Shown here in pieces: positions 1 to 7,471 of a stretch of 64,000 nt of DNA. Positions within the stretch are counted from its first letter, which is position 1, and every line of letters starts with the position of its first letter. The DNA comes from Actinomycetaceae bacterium MB13-C1-2. GTDB lineage: Bacteria > Actinomycetota > Actinomycetes > Actinomycetales > Actinomycetaceae. The DNA is taken from the NCBI GenBank assembly GCA_035621235.1, contig CP141731.1, positions 2,232,001 to 2,296,000 of the forward strand, in the 5' to 3' direction. The position numbers and the translations under genes are program-made. The notes beneath the pieces are model-generated. The model saw only the letters and a list, made by a program, of their open reading frames with translations. It searched no databases and was not told where the DNA came from.

Positions 1-132
1 TGGTCGAATCCAGCAATCCACTACGGAAGAGGCAAAACCTGGCTCGCCTGCGATAACCACTTGAACGAGCTAGAGGGCTACTTCAAATACCGAAACTTCC
101 CGTACAAGATCTCCGCATTCGAGAAACCGTAA
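1..132 (+). CDS. C-terminal end of a small actinobacterial protein, partial
   Basis: The first frame is open from the window edge to a TAA at 130-132, giving 43 residues that include KTWLACDNH and a tail rich in aromatic residues. From memory this matches the end of a small cysteine-containing actinobacterial protein often mislabelled as acetone carboxylase, in which a KTWLACDEH-like motif is near the C-terminus; no catalytic role is established. The gene begins outside the window. It converges on the ABC-F gene on the other strand, a neighbour I recall for this family. The identification rests on a short motif only. Confidence 0.6.
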   Translation, partial: WSNPAIHYGRGKTWLACDNHLNELEGYFKYRNFPYKISAFEKP

Positions 133-220
133 CTTCCGCAAGTGGGACCATAGCATTTCGCCCAGAATCACCCACGGTAGACCGAGCATTGTCCGGGTTG
201 CGGACACTGAACTGCGGTAG

Positions 221-1831
221 CTACCGAACCGTCACCAGTTCCAAGTAGTCCTCGTCCCAAAGGTCCTCGTCCCCCTCAGGCAACAGCAGAACCCGTTCCG
301 GGCCAAGTGCCTCAACGGCACCGGGATCGTGACTCACCAAAATCACGGCTCCCGCGAAGCTAGCGAGCGCCTTCAGAATTTCTTCGCGTGAAGCTGGATC
401 AAGGTTGTTTGTCGGTTCGTCAAGCAATAGCACGTTCGCGGCGGAGATAACTAGGGTCGCCAGGGCCAGCCTGGTCTTTTCCCCACCGGACAGCACTGCT
501 ACCGGCTTAGCAATATCATCCGCTCCGAAGAGGAACTGGCCAAGGACACTTCGCAGTTCAGTCTCGTCTAGATCGGGGGCCGCGGCGGCCAGAGTCTCGC
601 GCACCGTCGCCGAGGGATCGAGTGTGTCGTGTTCTTGCGCGTAGTAGCCGAGCTTTAGCCCGTGTCCCGCAACAACCTCACCCATGTCGGGTGTCTCAAC
701 GCCAGCGAGTATCCTCAATAGCGTCGTCTTTCCGGCACCATTCTGCCCGAGAATCGCCACCTTTGCTCCACGATCGATCGCTAGATCAAGGCCGGTAAAG
801 ACCTCGAGCGAGCCGTATGACTTCGACAGGCCCTCTGCCGTGAGAGGAACTTTACCGCACGCGGCGGGGTCAGGGAACCTAATTTTGGCGACTTTCTCTT
901 TAGCCTTCTCGGCCCCTGCTTTCTGGCGGAGTTCTTCAGCGCGGCGAAGCATCTGCTGGGCCGCCACCGCCTTAGTGGCCTTAGCGCGCATCTTGTCACC
1001 CTGAGCCTGGAGGACTTCTGCCTTTTTGAGCGCGCCCGCGCGTTCCTTGCGACGGCGACGTTCGTCGTCTCGACGCTGTTCAAGGTAGGCATCCCAGCCA
1101 AGATGATAGACCTCGAGCTCTGCCTCGTTCGCGTCAAGATGGAAAACTCTATTGACGGTGTCCTGAAGCAGGCCCACGTCGTGACTAATCATCAAAACTC
1201 CGCCAGAGTAGGCGCGAATCCAATCGCGAAGCCAGATGATTGAGTCATGGTCCAGGTGGTTCGTCGGCTCGTCAAGCAGTAGCGTTTCCGCGTTCGAGAA
1301 CAGAACTCGAGCCAGTTCAACGCGTCTTCTCTGACCACCCGAAAGAGTTGCGATGTCCTGTTCTAGAGTGTGTTTTTCAAGGCCGAGGGCATCCGCGATC
1401 TGATAGGCCTCTGAACTCGCCGCCCATCCACCCGACATGGTGAATTCCTGGTCTAGACGGACATAGCGCTCCATTGCCTTCTGCTGACGAGCGCCACTTT
1501 GCGTCGACATTTCCTCTTCGGCCTTATTGATCCTGGCGATGAGCCGGTCGATCCCCCGCACGGAGAGAATCCGCGCGATCCCAGTCTTCTCTTCAGCGGG
1601 CTCGGTCGTATCCTGTGGCAGGTATGCCCAGGAACCACTGCGATTGATGGCGCCCCCGTACTCAGCGGCACCACGGTCGTCCTCGCCCGCCAGCAGACGC
1701 ATCATTGTCGTTTTTCCAGCACCATTACGGCCGACCAGACCAATTTTTGAACCATTTGGGATCGCGAAGGAAACTGGATGCACCAGTTCACGAGCTCCGA
1801 TTCGAAGCTCAAAGTCGGTCACGCTGATCAC
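221..1831 (-). CDS. ABC-F family ATP-binding protein
   Basis: This 536-residue protein has two ABC ATPase domains and no membrane segment, as in the ABC-F family of ribosome-associated translation factors. The first domain has Walker A GRNGAGKTT near residue 36, signature LSGGQ and Walker B LLLDEPTNHLD. The second has GQNGAGKTT, LSGGE and LLLDEPTNNLD. The linker between them is long, strongly basic and probably helical (many R, K, A and E residues), like the P-site tRNA interaction motif. Both catalytic glutamates after the Walker B aspartates are present. Family members act on stalled or initiating ribosomes, or protect them from antibiotics; the sequence does not show which. The start is GTG without a clear ribosome binding site, so a start three codons downstream is possible. 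Confidence 0.93.
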   Translation of the reverse strand: MISVTDFELRIGARELVHPVSFAIPNGSKIGLVGRNGAGKTTMMRLLAGEDDRGAAEYGGAINRSGSWAYLPQDTTEPAEEKTGIARILSVRGIDRLIARINKAEEEMSTQSGARQQKAMERYVRLDQEFTMSGGWAASSEAYQIADALGLEKHTLEQDIATLSGGQRRRVELARVLFSNAETLLLDEPTNHLDHDSIIWLRDWIRAYSGGVLMISHDVGLLQDTVNRVFHLDANEAELEVYHLGWDAYLEQRRDDERRRRKERAGALKKAEVLQAQGDKMRAKATKAVAAQQMLRRAEELRQKAGAEKAKEKVAKIRFPDPAACGKVPLTAEGLSKSYGSLEVFTGLDLAIDRGAKVAILGQNGAGKTTLLRILAGVETPDMGEVVAGHGLKLGYYAQEHDTLDPSATVRETLAAAAPDLDETELRSVLGQFLFGADDIAKPVAVLSGGEKTRLALATLVISAANVLLLDEPTNNLDPASREEILKALASFAGAVILVSHDPGAVEALGPERVLLLPEGDEDLWDEDYLELVTVR

Positions 1832-1949
1832 CCGAAGAGTCTAGCGGGGACGGGGGTGGCCCGCCTGTTCAGAGTATCGATAGGGCGTAGGCGGTGGCGA
1901 TAATCACCTCGAATATCCCGCAATCGGGTATCTGCGGCAGTATGGAGCC

Positions 1950-2633
1950 GTGAATGAAACTACAGATGCGAACCAATGGCGTGGTACGGAGGCAAGATCG
2001 AACCGTCTTGGACCATTCACCGTGATCGTGGCTTGCTTCGTCGCAATGCTCCTCATCTCCAACGTGGCAGCAACCAAACTCATCGAGTTTGACCTCGGGG
2101 CGTTCTCACTGATCTTCGATGGCGGAGCCGTTCTCTTCCCTTTCACTTACGTTCTCGGTGACGTTTTGGCCGAGGTGTATGGCTGGGTTAGGACGCGACG
2201 CGTAGTCGTGCTCGGCTTCCTTATCAGCGCTTTGGCATCGTTGGTCTTTTTTGTAGTCCAGTTACTTCCTCCCGCCTCTGACTACGAGAACCAGGCCGCG
2301 TTCGAGGCCGTCTTGGGATTCGTCCCCCGAATAGTCGCCGCATCCCTTATGGCCTATCTGGTTGGGCAACTACTCAACGCGTACGTCCTCACTCGAATAA
2401 AGGCTCGCTGGGGCGAGCGACACCTCTGGGCGCGACTGCTCGGATCTTCCCTGGTTGGAGAGGCTGCCGACACTCTGGTTTTCTGCACAATCGCGTTCTA
2501 TGGCGTCCTGACCGGCGGTCCGTTCTGGAACTATGTCCTAGTCGGCTACCTATACAAGATGGCGTTTGAGATTATCCTGCTCCCGCTCTCGTATCTTGTT
2601 ATCGACAGGGTCAAGAAAGCGGAAACTCGCTAA
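1950..2633 (+). CDS. yhhQ: Queuosine precursor transporter, YhhQ/VUT (DUF165) family
   Basis: This is a 227-residue integral membrane protein with about six hydrophobic segments. It contains the conserved early region with ISNVAATK, and further on a stretch with LGDVLAEVYG that is typical of the VUT/DUF165 family. E. coli YhhQ imports the queuosine precursors preQ0 and preQ1. Family membership is clear from the sequence; the exact substrate (preQ0, preQ1 or queuine) is inferred. The start is GTG. The next gene follows nine bases after the stop, so the two probably share a transcript. A tRNA-guanine transglycosylase gene 3.3 kb downstream supports a role in queuosine salvage. I saw no preQ1 riboswitch upstream. 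Confidence 0.87.
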   Translation: MNETTDANQWRGTEARSNRLGPFTVIVACFVAMLLISNVAATKLIEFDLGAFSLIFDGGAVLFPFTYVLGDVLAEVYGWVRTRRVVVLGFLISALASLVFFVVQLLPPASDYENQAAFEAVLGFVPRIVAASLMAYLVGQLLNAYVLTRIKARWGERHLWARLLGSSLVGEAADTLVFCTIAFYGVLTGGPFWNYVLVGYLYKMAFEIILLPLSYLVIDRVKKAETR

Positions 2634-2642
2634 TATCTTGGA

Positions 2643-3932
2643 GTGAGCGAGAAGCAGAATCCCCAGGGAATCCTCGAGGACTGGGGGCGAACTTATGGGC
2701 GCTTTATTCATGGTGCCATCCGAGTCTTTTTGAGGCACTGGCCTGCGCTCATATGTCTGTTCCTCATCGGCTGGATCGGGCGAATGGGTTTCCTGTGGAT
2801 CTCAATTATCGTCTCGGATTGGAGTCCGACCGTAGCGGTGTTGGTACTACCTCTGGCACCCATGAGCATGTTACTTTCGTTCATTCTTATGCTCCGGGTA
2901 ATGACTCCAACGCTCCCAGCGTTCTCGGGACTGGTCGAGCACCAGACTCCAACCGAACGTTGGACGGAAGACTTTACCGTAGCGGGACAGGTGATGATCC
3001 CTTTCTTGGCCGTGTATGCCTCGGCGGGACTACTGTCGCAGGACGTGTCGGTTTTTCTAGTGGATTCAGCAACCGATGAGTGGCTGAATACCGCACCGGA
3101 ACAGATCAACTTCGGCCGAGCCGACTACGCACCAGGGTGGACCATCATCCTGTTCATCGTGGTCGCGCTGGTCCTACGCAAAATCATTTCAGTCAAAAAC
3201 CTGGCTCAGGACAGGCTTGTATGGGCTGGCTTCGCCGCGTATCTTGAGGTCCTCTGGATCATTACCCTTGCTCAAGCACTTACCTCGCATATCTCAATCG
3301 TCCAAGACTGGGTTACCTCGAGGAGATTCGTTGCCGATCTCATGTCGTGGGTCGATTCTGTTCTAGTGGCTGTTCACGAGTGGAGCGATTCGATCTCGAC
3401 CGTTCTGGATGCCGTTGGTTCAACAATCGGAAGCTTGGGCGCAGTCGTTGTAGTTCCGGTGGCTTGGCTTGCCACCGGCGCCGCTGTGTACGGATATCAA
3501 CTGCAGTCAGCAGAGCTCAAAGTTCCAGGTCATGAGCAAGTCAGCAAACAAATTGGCCGCATTCCCAACCCCGTTCGACGGGGCGTTGCTCACGTCATAG
3601 AGCCAGTTGTGACCCCAATACAGAGCGCTTTCAAGGCTGTTCTCAAGATCGCGGCAGCGGGCGTGGTGCCGATGATTCTGTTCTGCCTGACATTCCTTCT
3701 CGCATCGGGTCTTCAGTCGGTCGTTGCTCTTGGAGCAAGATTGCTGATCGGTCCGAGTTCGCCGGATCGACTCTATGCCCTGGAACCCTACGTAATTATG
3801 GTTGAACGTGGAGTCTATTTCGTTGTCGTCTTGTGTCTTCTGGCGGCTGCGGTAAGCACTATTGTGCTCGCACAACGAAAAGAAACCGATATTACAGTCG
3901 AGGTTGAAGAACAGCCCGCTGCCCTCAGCTAG
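2643..3932 (+). CDS. Uncharacterised polytopic membrane protein
   Basis: I do not recognise this 429-residue protein. It has about seven hydrophobic segments (roughly residues 34-56, 62-88, 108-128, 163-182, 198-216, 263-287 and 333-362, with another near 385-410). An amphipathic central stretch around residues 215-260 has several tryptophans and acidic residues, and the C-terminal tail is acidic and cytoplasm-like. There is no ATP-binding motif and no recognisable transporter signature. It starts with GTG nine bases after yhhQ, which suggests co-transcription. Its stop codon overlaps the stop of the facing gene within the four bases CTAG at 3929-3932. That tight convergence with three other membrane-anchored proteins suggests a conserved block, but the function is unknown. 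Confidence 0.75.
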   Translation: MSEKQNPQGILEDWGRTYGRFIHGAIRVFLRHWPALICLFLIGWIGRMGFLWISIIVSDWSPTVAVLVLPLAPMSMLLSFILMLRVMTPTLPAFSGLVEHQTPTERWTEDFTVAGQVMIPFLAVYASAGLLSQDVSVFLVDSATDEWLNTAPEQINFGRADYAPGWTIILFIVVALVLRKIISVKNLAQDRLVWAGFAAYLEVLWIITLAQALTSHISIVQDWVTSRRFVADLMSWVDSVLVAVHEWSDSISTVLDAVGSTIGSLGAVVVVPVAWLATGAAVYGYQLQSAELKVPGHEQVSKQIGRIPNPVRRGVAHVIEPVVTPIQSAFKAVLKIAAAGVVPMILFCLTFLLASGLQSVVALGARLLIGPSSPDRLYALEPYVIMVERGVYFVVVLCLLAAAVSTIVLAQRKETDITVEVEEQPAALS

Positions 3933-4549
3933 CTGTTGGGCACATCCAGGACCAAATAAACGGGTTTCGACCAGCCGACTCGAACACTGGTTGGCAACAC
4001 GTCCTGAGGCATGGCGATTAACACTGTCTGTTGCCAGGACGAAGGCCGCTCTGCACCAACCTCATCGATCTGTTCACCAAGGATCGCGGCACGAGGCCCC
4101 GGAGCGTCTTCGGGGACGCAAGCAAGCAGGTAGGGAGTCAGGTAGAAGCCACCTGGTTCGGATGCCTGCAATCCGCCCGCGTAGCTGTATCGATTTTCTC
4201 GATCATCAATAAGCTCAACCTCACATCCGTAGAGGTACTGGTCTGGCTCAGCGGTGAACTCGAGCACCACCTGCCACATCGCCGCTCCATCCACCGGGGC
4301 CACACCCTCGAACTCAGCTCTCTCCTGAATCAAAGCCACTTCTACGGCTACTGAGCGGTGCCTCTTTACCCCGTCAACATCAACGAAAGTCTGCTCGAGT
4401 TGTCCCTTAGATCCCCCAGCGGTAACCGGATCAGACCACTGCCACGGAAGGTACAAAGTCACCAAGCGGAAGGACGAAGCAAGCACAGCTATAAGAAACA
4501 AGGGAACAATCAGGATCAGCCAAATACGGTTTTGCTTTAGCCAGGTCAT
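3929..4549 (-). CDS. Membrane-anchored protein with predicted extracytoplasmic beta domain
   Basis: This 206-residue protein is not recognised. A basic start (MTWLKQNR) is followed by one hydrophobic segment at about residues 9-30. The rest is soluble, with alternating hydrophobic residues suggesting a beta-sandwich, and has two cysteines (in GCEVEL and LLACVP) that could form a disulfide outside the cell. It is the third gene of a minus-strand trio whose members overlap by four bases (ATGA), a sign of translational coupling. The three proteins share architecture, not obvious sequence identity. The domain may resemble the immunoglobulin-like DUF4352 fold, but this is a guess from the pattern. 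Confidence 0.7.
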   Translation of the reverse strand: MTWLKQNRIWLILIVPLFLIAVLASSFRLVTLYLPWQWSDPVTAGGSKGQLEQTFVDVDGVKRHRSVAVEVALIQERAEFEGVAPVDGAAMWQVVLEFTAEPDQYLYGCEVELIDDRENRYSYAGGLQASEPGGFYLTPYLLACVPEDAPGPRAAILGEQIDEVGAERPSSWQQTVLIAMPQDVLPTSVRVGWSKPVYLVLDVPNS

Positions 4550-5133
4550 GGGATCACCGAAGTGGAGTCCTGGAGCAGAATCCGCTCTTGAGAGCTCGTG
4601 AGCTGACTGGCCGTGGCCGCGTCAATCTGCAGGTCTATCTGTGCGACATCGTCGCTTGTGAACACCTGGCCACCGGCAGGAATCAGTATCTTGGAGCCCT
4701 CTAGCGCATCGGTCGGTATCTCGAAAGGCATCTGGCACCATACAGTGAGGCCTGGCGGAGTGGGGCCACAGTTCGCTGTTAGTGTCTGCATACCACCGAA
4801 CGTTCGCCCGTCTTTACTTCTAATCACCGGAAAAGACCCGCCGATTATGCCCGACTCACCGTGCGGGGTCCACTGCACATCAATCACCAGCCACGTCTGG
4901 TCCGTGGTGGCTACCTGACCATATATCTCCACCTGTTGCGTCGCCTGCACTCCAGTAACGGTGACATCGCCAGTTCGCATCTCTACTGTCTCACCGACTA
5001 CGGCTTCACGGGTGAATGAACGATCCGAGAGTATTTCGGTAGCATCGGGGATCCACTTCGTGAGAAATGAACCGACGTAAAGAAGCGCAAACACTGTGAC
5101 GACCGTTAGGACGGTCTTACCTGTGTTTTTCAC
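4546..5133 (-). CDS. Membrane-anchored protein with DUF4352-like extracytoplasmic domain
   Basis: This 195-residue protein has an N-terminal hydrophobic segment at about residues 7-24, after KNTGK, and a predicted extracytoplasmic beta-rich domain. The domain contains a WLVIDVQWTP strand of the kind seen in DUF4352-type immunoglobulin-like domains, and two cysteines (NCGPTPPG and WCQMP) that may pair. It overlaps both neighbours by four bases, so the three products are probably made in similar amounts and may form a complex. No lipobox is visible, so the anchor is likely the uncleaved first helix. Its function is unknown; the DUF4352 comparison is inference. Confidence 0.7.
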   Translation of the reverse strand: MKNTGKTVLTVVTVFALLYVGSFLTKWIPDATEILSDRSFTREAVVGETVEMRTGDVTVTGVQATQQVEIYGQVATTDQTWLVIDVQWTPHGESGIIGGSFPVIRSKDGRTFGGMQTLTANCGPTPPGLTVWCQMPFEIPTDALEGSKILIPAGGQVFTSDDVAQIDLQIDAATASQLTSSQERILLQDSTSVIP

Positions 5134-5789
5134 TCGTCCACCGCCTTAGAAAGGGGCAAAACGTATTGGACTGCAGGCTCAGGGTCCAACCAGGCCATTT
5201 GTTCATCCAGTGTCGATCGACGCCAGGTGTTGGCGGAGAAAGTCACCGCTAGCTCGGAAGACGGTTCGACCCCGGATTCCTGCTGCCACACCAGAATTAC
5301 TCGCACTGGTAGTCCGGGCTGAAATGCTCGTTGATTAAGCGCGTCATCCACACGTATCACCTGCGGACTCACAGGAAACGATCCGTCCGGAGCCTCAAAC
5401 TGCTTGAGTCCGTCAATGTCTATGGTCACGCTGCCGGTAAGTACATTGCTTGCAATGAAGCTGTCACTAGTATTTTCGACATTCACCATCAGTGCGATGT
5501 ACCGATACCCCTCTTCTTTGGGAAGTACCCGCTCTATTTCGTCGAAGTAGCGCGCGGTTTCCGGCAGCACCTTGAATGGCTTCACCTCTGCGGCCTCTTC
5601 AAGGTCGCCGCGGGGCGCACCAGCTTCTTCACCGACCACATCCCATCCACCAAACAGGCCGACTATTCCGATCAGAAGCACGACTGCGAGTAGGGCAATA
5701 CGGCTCGGAGTAAAGATATCCGAAACGAGTTTGTAGCCCTCCTTAGCGCGCTTCAATCGCGAAGTCTGATTCGAGGGTTCACCGGTCAC
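5130..5789 (-). CDS. Membrane-anchored protein with predicted extracytoplasmic beta domain
   Basis: This 219-residue protein is the first gene of the minus-strand trio. About 28 cytoplasmic residues rich in lysine and arginine precede a hydrophobic helix at roughly residues 30-48. After that comes an acidic linker and a beta-rich domain with a RYIALMVNVENTS strand, similar in style to the second gene of the trio. It has no cysteine. The gene is divergent from tgt, with about 107 bases between the two starts that must hold both promoters. Function is unknown; position and shared architecture suggest it works with the two proteins encoded after it, and possibly with the polytopic protein that converges on the trio. 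Confidence 0.7.
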   Translation of the reverse strand: MTGEPSNQTSRLKRAKEGYKLVSDIFTPSRIALLAVVLLIGIVGLFGGWDVVGEEAGAPRGDLEEAAEVKPFKVLPETARYFDEIERVLPKEEGYRYIALMVNVENTSDSFIASNVLTGSVTIDIDGLKQFEAPDGSFPVSPQVIRVDDALNQRAFQPGLPVRVILVWQQESGVEPSSELAVTFSANTWRRSTLDEQMAWLDPEPAVQYVLPLSKAVDE

Positions 5790-5896
5790 ATGCCAATGGT
5801 ACGGAAAGCCGCTACCCGGACTCCGGGCAGTCTATTCTCTGATCTGTCCTCCTTCGCAGTAAAGTCACTGTTGATAACTACTGCGATAGGTGAATT

Positions 5897-7309
5897 TTGA
5901 CTGACTGGATCTCTCAGCCTCCCATCTCTTTTTCGGGACCACTCACTACCCTTTCGGCCTTCCCACCATCTGCTGACAAAGAGCGGCCTGCTGGCCCCTC
6001 CGAAATCTCATCCGCCCGCGTTGTGGGAAAGAAGGGACACAAACGTCCGGATCGTGGCTTCACCGAAACATTTCGCAGCGAAGAGGGGCGAGGCCTGGCT
6101 CGTGTTGGCACCATTCACACTTCTCACGGCGAGATCCAGACCCCGGCCTTTATTCCGGTTGGTACCAAAGCCGACGTTAAGGGCATTCTTCCCGAGATGT
6201 TGGTCGGGCTTGGGGCACAGGCGACCCTTGCGAATGCGTATCATCTATACCTTCAACCTGGCTCGGACATCGTGGACGAGGCCGGAGGAGTCGGGTCATT
6301 CATGCACTGGCCCGGACCGACCTACACCGACTCGGGTGGATTTCAAGTCCTGTCGATGGGCGCCGGTTTCAAGAAGGTCCTGAGCGAAGAGTTCGCAGCC
6401 GACCCTGATCAACCAATCCCGGCGAAACTCTCGGCCAGGGCGATAAAGGCCTCGAGGGCAGTGGTCGACGACGACGGCGTCGTTTTCCGGAGTCACATCG
6501 ACGGCGCGAAACACCGATTTACCCCGGAAGTATCAATCCGGATTCAGCATCAGCTCGGTGCAGACATAATGTTTGCGTTTGACGAGTTGACTTCACTGTC
6601 GCATCCTCGCCCCTATCAGGAGGAATCACTTATCCGCACCGAAGCATGGGCCCGACGGTGTTTGAGTGAGCACAAGCGACAAACCGAAGAGCGCGCCGGC
6701 AAGCCGTACCAGCAGTTGTGGGGAGTGGTGCAGGGAGCCGACTACCATGACCTTCGCGTTTCGGCCGCGCGAGCACTGGCAGACATGGAAGAAGAAGGAC
6801 AAAGCTTCGATGGGTTTGGCATCGGTGGTGCACTGCGTAAAGAGCAACTCGGAGAAATAGTCTCGTGGGTCACGGCCGAACTTCCCTCCGACAAGGGTCG
6901 TCATCTGTTGGGGATTTCTGAACCATACGACCTGTTCGTGGCGGTTGATGCAGGTATCGACACCTTTGATTGTGTCAATCCATCACGGGTGGCACGAAAC
7001 GGCGCTATCTACACCCCCACTGGCCGCTACAACATTACTAACTCTCGCTTCGCGAGGGACTTCACCCCCCTGGCTGAAGGTTGTGGTTGTTACACTTGCG
7101 CCCACTTCACGAAGGCTTACGTTAGGCACCTGTTTAAGGCAAAAGAAATTCTGGCGGCCACCCTCGCAACCATCCACAATGAGTGGTTTACAGTGCGCCT
7201 GGTCGATGCAATAAGGCAGTCAGTGTCGGATGGTGGCTTCGAGGCATTCAGGAACGAGACCCTGCGCCGATACTACGGAAGCGGAAAGCTGGCCGTCTTC
7301 CCCCAGTGA
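5897..7309 (+). CDS. tgt: tRNA-guanine transglycosylase
   Basis: Tgt exchanges guanine 34 of GUN-anticodon tRNAs for a queuosine precursor. The protein shows TDSGGFQV (general acid aspartate), DTFDCVNPSR (nucleophile aspartate) and a C-terminal zinc site with CGCYTC and a later histidine. It is longer than usual (470 residues) because of about 60 low-complexity residues at the N-terminus. The chosen TTG start has an AGGTGA just upstream; a GTG at 6023 is an alternative. The substrate-pocket loop reads GIGGALRKE where, as I remember, the preQ1-using Zymomonas enzyme has GGLAVGE, so specificity may differ. Two large insertions relative to the E. coli enzyme lie around residues 155-195. With yhhQ nearby and no preQ1 synthesis genes in view, salvage is likely. 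Confidence 0.93.
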   Translation: MTDWISQPPISFSGPLTTLSAFPPSADKERPAGPSEISSARVVGKKGHKRPDRGFTETFRSEEGRGLARVGTIHTSHGEIQTPAFIPVGTKADVKGILPEMLVGLGAQATLANAYHLYLQPGSDIVDEAGGVGSFMHWPGPTYTDSGGFQVLSMGAGFKKVLSEEFAADPDQPIPAKLSARAIKASRAVVDDDGVVFRSHIDGAKHRFTPEVSIRIQHQLGADIMFAFDELTSLSHPRPYQEESLIRTEAWARRCLSEHKRQTEERAGKPYQQLWGVVQGADYHDLRVSAARALADMEEEGQSFDGFGIGGALRKEQLGEIVSWVTAELPSDKGRHLLGISEPYDLFVAVDAGIDTFDCVNPSRVARNGAIYTPTGRYNITNSRFARDFTPLAEGCGCYTCAHFTKAYVRHLFKAKEILAATLATIHNEWFTVRLVDAIRQSVSDGGFEAFRNETLRRYYGSGKLAVFPQ

Positions 7310-7422
7310 TCCCGACTCTCCCCGTTTCTCTTCGCAAACGGAGGATTTCTGCGCAATGTTGCCGCAAACCGGACCATTCTGCCGTTTGTGCGTAGGGCGC
7401 ACGCATAAACCGGGAAAATAGT

Positions 7423-7467
7423 CCCGCTTCCGGTAGCTTCAAACAGTTTGAAGCTACCGGAAGCGGG
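7423..7467. terminator. Perfect 21-bp inverted repeat, intrinsic terminator
   Basis: Bases 7423-7443 and 7447-7467 are exact reverse complements around a three-base loop (CAG). The hairpin lies four bases after the stop of the S9 peptidase gene on the minus strand, where it is followed by ACTATTTT, so it should terminate that operon. It also lies 114 bases after tgt and may block read-through from that side. Confidence 0.8.
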
Positions 7468-7471
7468 GGGC

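Noticed and set aside
1832-1949. preQ1 riboswitch before yhhQ
   Set aside because: No preQ1-I or preQ1-II consensus (a GC-rich hairpin followed by an A-rich tail and a ribosome binding site) could be found.
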